Assembly (NCBI GenBank): GCA_958448395.1
Contig: CAUDDP010000030.1
Span: 1-23,486 of the forward strand
Reading direction: 5' to 3'
DNA from: an uncultured Oscillospiraceae bacterium
GTDB lineage: Bacteria; Bacillota; Clostridia; Oscillospirales; Ruminococcaceae
Length of the DNA stretch: 23,486 nucleotides
Part shown: positions 22,233 to 23,486 of the stretch, piece after piece
How positions within the stretch are numbered: position 1 is the stretch's first letter
Layout of the letters: every line of letters starts with the position of its first letter
The notes under the pieces: generated by a model
What the model was told of the DNA's origin: nothing
Databases searched by the model: none
Seen by the model: the letters and a program-made list of their open reading frames with translations, nothing else
Translations under genes and position numbers: made by a program

Positions 22233-23336
22233 TTGAACCAGATTCTTCGTCCGGATCCTTATGATCCATTCTCCAACCCCACACAGCACCGCACTTACGC
22301 ATCCCACTACCGTTCCATTCTACCACAAATCGAACTGCCCGGCTATCAAATCCCACTTTCCCCCACCAAACAGGAGCGGAAACGAATCCGGCACTATTTC
22401 AATGCCGTCGGATTCGGTTTCTTTGCCCTCTTTTTCTTTGTACAGATCGCAGCCATGCTGCTCATGTGGCTGTTTGATTTCATTTTAGGGCTTTCCGGCA
22501 ATCCGATTGATCCCGATACGTATATAGAGCAATCTTCCATGTTAATCGCACTGAACGGTCTGATTTTTCTGACTGCCAATACCAGTGTCGCCAGTATCGG
22601 CTGCCGAGCAACAAACATCCCTATCCGCAGCTTTTTCCGAACCGATCAGTTTCGCTTTTCAGACGTTCTTCCCTACTTATTCATCGGCATTTTTATTCAG
22701 TGCATCACCGGCTATGCTGCCAGCTGGATTACTGCTCTGCTGGATCAAGGCGGTATTACCGCATATGAGCCGAATATTGACTACTATGGCACGGGGACTG
22801 CCATTGCAGCAGAAATTCTATATAGCTGCCTGATTGCCCCCATCACAGAAGAACTGCTCTACCGTGGCTTTGCACTGAAAAATCTCTCCCGTGTCAGCCA
22901 GCACACTGGCATTCTCCTGACTGCATTTCTCTTTGGTTTAGGTCATCAAAATATTGCACAGTTTGTTCTTGCCTTTCCGCTTGGCATTTTTCTCGGTGCC
23001 ATTACAGTACGGCACAACTCGATTTTGCCTGCAATTTTTGTGCATATTACAGTGAATACCGTTTCCACGATATTTGACCTTGGCTACACTTGGATTACAG
23101 AAGGAAACCTGCTGTATGCTTTTGATCTCTATGGCAATCTGCTCTATCTGCTGATTGCACTAATTGGTGGGATTCTGTTTATACGGCATCTTAGAAAATA
23201 TACGCTTCCAAAAAACACACCGGCTCAAAGTCTGCGTGGGAGCAGAATCTTACTTACCTCCCCTTGGCTGTTAGCGGCAATCGCTGTAAATTTATTGATC
23301 GCAATTACTGCGATTCAATCCGCCTCAGCTGTTTAA
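22233..23336 (+). CDS. CPBP family intramembrane metalloprotease
   Basis: A 367-aa protein with about eight hydrophobic segments. The CPBP (Abi/CAAX protease) motifs are in order: EELLYR at 206-211, the FLFGLGH His at 238, and HITVN at 271-275, giving the Glu-Glu-Arg, His and His/Asn residues of the predicted intramembrane active site. Bacterial members are linked to prenylated-peptide or bacteriocin processing and immunity; the substrate here is unknown. A TTG start at 22233 is chosen because AGGAGG (22220-22225) lies 7 nt before it and the promoter starts transcription after the earlier ATG (22125). It has no bacteriocin neighbours in the window. About 60 cytosolic residues, rich in Pro, precede the first membrane helix. 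Confidence 0.88.
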   Translation: MNQILRPDPYDPFSNPTQHRTYASHYRSILPQIELPGYQIPLSPTKQERKRIRHYFNAVGFGFFALFFFVQIAAMLLMWLFDFILGLSGNPIDPDTYIEQSSMLIALNGLIFLTANTSVASIGCRATNIPIRSFFRTDQFRFSDVLPYLFIGIFIQCITGYAASWITALLDQGGITAYEPNIDYYGTGTAIAAEILYSCLIAPITEELLYRGFALKNLSRVSQHTGILLTAFLFGLGHQNIAQFVLAFPLGIFLGAITVRHNSILPAIFVHITVNTVSTIFDLGYTWITEGNLLYAFDLYGNLLYLLIALIGGILFIRHLRKYTLPKNTPAQSLRGSRILLTSPWLLAAIAVNLLIAITAIQSASAV

Positions 23337-23358
23337 ATCAAACAGATACAACCTAAAA

Positions 23359-23401
23359 AGCTGTTATACCGTAATGCATCCACCTGCTCGGTATAACAGC
23401 T
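23359..23401. terminator. Strong bidirectional terminator after the CPBP gene
   Basis: Perfect 13-bp arms AGCTGTTATACCG and CGGTATAACAGCT (23359-23371, 23389-23401) enclose a 17-nt loop. On the plus strand CUUUAUUU follows; on the minus strand the tail is UUUUUAGG. It ends the CPBP transcript and probably also a minus-strand gene beyond the right edge. Confidence 0.85.
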
Positions 23402-23486
23402 CTTTATTTACCGCTGCAATATTTTTTATAATATAAGTTCGACGAGAATGCATTCTACCGCTGCCAATCACAAACTGTGCCGGCAG
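23402..23486. other. Right-edge sequence with no confident gene
   Basis: On the minus strand one frame is open from the edge leftward to a stop at 23364-23366, but that stop lies inside the terminator hairpin. No ribosome binding site or recognisable protein end is visible, so I do not call a gene. Confidence 0.5.

Noticed and set aside
23364..23486. Minus-strand gene entering from the right edge
   Set aside because: The frame ends only inside the terminator hairpin, and the visible 40 codons match nothing I know. A real gene may end further right.

Overview
The window is dominated by one long minus-strand block of translation genes, spanning about 3.0 to 18.6 kb. It is the fused S10-spc-alpha ribosomal protein cluster, complete from rpsJ to rplQ. 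The order, the KOW-domain gene between map and infA, the zinc-binding (C+) forms of S14, L36, L24 and Adk, and AGGAGG-type ribosome binding sites point to a low-to-mid GC Firmicute of class Clostridia. A cohesin-dockerin protein and a second secreted protein with a Thr-rich linker sit just beyond the cluster. These parts are typical of Ruminococcus and related cellulosome- or amylosome-forming gut bacteria (Oscillospiraceae), so I infer a Ruminococcus-like organism.

Layout, left to right. (1) 1-2330, minus strand: a secreted protein cut by the window edge, and upstream of it a cohesin-dockerin adaptor scaffoldin with a near-consensus promoter (2449-2477). (2) 2331-3007: a gene-poor stretch holding the rplQ terminator (2920-2955) and an extra promoter (2806-2834) that drives an unexplained transcript with nested inverted repeats. 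(3) 3008-18606, minus strand: rplQ, rpoA, rpsD, rpsK, rpsM, rpmJ, infA, KOW gene, map, adk, secY, rplO, rpmD, rpsE, rplR, rplF, rpsH, rpsN, rplE, rplX, rplN, rpsQ, rpmC, rplP, rpsC, rplV, rpsS, rplB, rplW, rplD, rplC, rpsJ (listed 3' to 5' in transcription). (4) 18607-18973: promoter and about 290-nt leader of the operon, containing a terminator-like hairpin that suggests transcription attenuation. (5) 18974-20161, minus strand: a GT4-type glycosyltransferase with its own promoter. (6) 20342-21393, plus strand: a DUF421/YetF-like membrane protein translationally coupled to a DUF4363-like protein. (7) 21551-21964, minus strand: a Nudix hydrolase. (8) 22233-23336, plus strand: a CPBP (CAAX protease/bacteriocin-processing-like) membrane protein starting at TTG, followed by a strong bidirectional terminator.

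The large block makes the core of both ribosomal subunits together with the RNA polymerase alpha subunit, the SecY channel, initiation factor 1, adenylate kinase and methionine aminopeptidase, so ribosome output, transcription, secretion and nascent-chain processing are transcribed together. No internal terminator was seen. The parts most worth following up are regulatory: the S10 leader, paired hairpins in the wide gaps inside the operon, and the orphan promoter region around 2.5-2.8 kb. No CRISPR array, transposase, tRNA or rRNA was found. Family assignments come from reading the proteins; no database search was run.
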